DNA of 64,000 nucleotides from JAZDRH01 sp047470865 (GTDB lineage: Bacteria > Pseudomonadota > Gammaproteobacteria > Pseudomonadales > Pseudomonadaceae). Every line of letters starts with the position of its first letter. Within the stretch, counting starts at the first letter, position 1. The position numbers and the translations under genes are program-made. The stretch spans positions 1 through 64,000 of the forward strand of contig NZ_JAZDRH010000014.1 of NCBI RefSeq assembly GCF_047470865.1. Reading direction: 5' to 3'. The notes below the pieces were generated by a model that saw nothing but the letters and a program-made list of their open reading frames with translations, ran no database searches and was not told the origin of the DNA. This document shows, in pieces, positions 63,596 to 64,000 of this stretch.

Positions 63596-64000
63596 ATGGT
63601 TATAGCTACGACATTTCAAGCGGCAGTGCGAGATGAGTTGTTTGCAACGTTTGAAGACATTCAGCGTAACTTAGAAAGCTTTTTAGAAGCACGTGACAAC
63701 CCTGCCTTTATAGAGTCAGCAACTTCTGGCTTACAGCAGGTCTGTGGTATTTTAAATGTGCTGGAATTAAATGGCGCAGGCTTATTGGCGCAAGAGCTTG
63801 AAAAAATTGCATTAAAAATTCAACCTAATCAAACAGAAGAAGTAAATGCATATTTACTAGCCATAGGTCATGGCCTGCATATTCTGACACGCTATATAGA
63901 GCAACTGGGTGATGCTACTAAAGGCTTTCCAGAACTGTTGATTCCTGAAATTAATCAGTTAAAAGCACTTAATAAATCAACACCATTGCCAGAAAGTTAT
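63596..64000 (+). CDS. fimL: FimL-like protein, N-terminal part (runs off the window)
   Basis: Only the first 135 codons are visible. The sequence (DELFATFEDIQRNLESFLEA, then GLQQVCGILNVLELNGAGLLAQELEKIALKI) is the Hpt-like helical bundle seen at the N-terminus of ChpA, and of FimL. FimL lacks the phosphorylatable His and regulates cAMP, type IV pili and twitching in Pseudomonas. Its place after the dienoyl-CoA isomerase gene favours FimL over ChpA. AGGA lies seven bases before the ATG. The end of the gene is outside the window, so the two cannot be fully separated. Confidence 0.8.
   Translation, partial: MVIATTFQAAVRDELFATFEDIQRNLESFLEARDNPAFIESATSGLQQVCGILNVLELNGAGLLAQELEKIALKIQPNQTEEVNAYLLAIGHGLHILTRYIEQLGDATKGFPELLIPEINQLKALNKSTPLPESY

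Noticed and set aside
1..64000. CRISPR arrays, complete insertion sequences, prophage genes, rRNA operons
   Set aside because: I saw no regularly spaced repeats, intact transposase or integrase genes, phage structural genes or rRNA in the window.

Overview
The window looks like a piece of chromosome from a low-GC member of the Pseudomonadaceae (Gammaproteobacteria); by eye it is a little over 40% GC. The basis is gene content and order. Several blocks match the Pseudomonas order as I remember it: tig-clpP-clpX-lon-hupB-ppiD; fabI with a five-gene peptide ABC importer, then mltD, gloB, a methyltransferase, rnhA, dnaQ, nhaB, a dienoyl-CoA isomerase and the start of fimL; nadK-phosphoesterase-rhomboid-yeaC-DUF2797-pepN; sulA-lexA; and pyrD-rmf-rlmL. 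The proteins are clearly Pseudomonas-type, but the DNA is far more AT-rich than in typical Pseudomonas. A reduced or low-GC relative (Thiopseudomonas/Oblitimonas/Entomomonas-like) is my inference; 16S or whole-genome comparison would settle it.

Layout. 1-5,000 is a patchy, AT-rich stretch: a small membrane protein, an NTF2-like protein, a divergent AraC regulator and MFS exporter, a tiny gene under a near-perfect LexA box, a bacteriohemerythrin, two identical tRNA-Leu(UAA) genes and a small zinc-ribbon membrane protein. 5,100-11,400 carries LOG, NUDIX, nagB, a SUKH-fold protein, an ABC-F ATPase, a Bax-inhibitor-like membrane protein and hemN. 11,500-21,700 is the envelope and proteostasis block: a cardiolipin-synthase-like protein, trigger factor, ClpP, ClpX, Lon, HU and PpiD. 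21,700-25,700 has a class II DAHP synthase, a spermidine-synthase-like protein, Cu/Zn SOD, a crotonase and a TusA-like protein. 25,700-32,300 is the nadK-to-pepN run. 32,300-38,500 holds a c-di-GMP EAL protein, an aromatic aminotransferase, uvrB and a DMT exporter.

38,511-39,204 is a gene-poor gap that appears to hold a decayed coding sequence. 39,200-48,200 carries gltX, the SOS pair lexA-sulA, an unrecognised 282-residue protein, pyrD, rmf, rlmL and rluB. 48,300-58,950 is read leftward: gloB, mltD, the peptide importer (two binding proteins, two permeases, a double ATPase) and fabI as the last gene, two bases behind the importer. 59,000-64,000 has methyltransferase-rnhA-dnaQ as an overlapping operon, nhaB, a dienoyl-CoA isomerase and the truncated start of fimL.

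Most of the window is core genome. I did not find a multi-gene defence or biosynthetic system. The best leads are small: a 72-codon gene whose promoter holds a 36-bp palindrome centred on an SOS box, a terminator-like hairpin in the leader of the ABC-F gene, a hemerythrin whose usual bridging Glu appears to be Asp, an EAL protein with its PAS domain at the C-terminus, and the transposase-like relic upstream of gltX.
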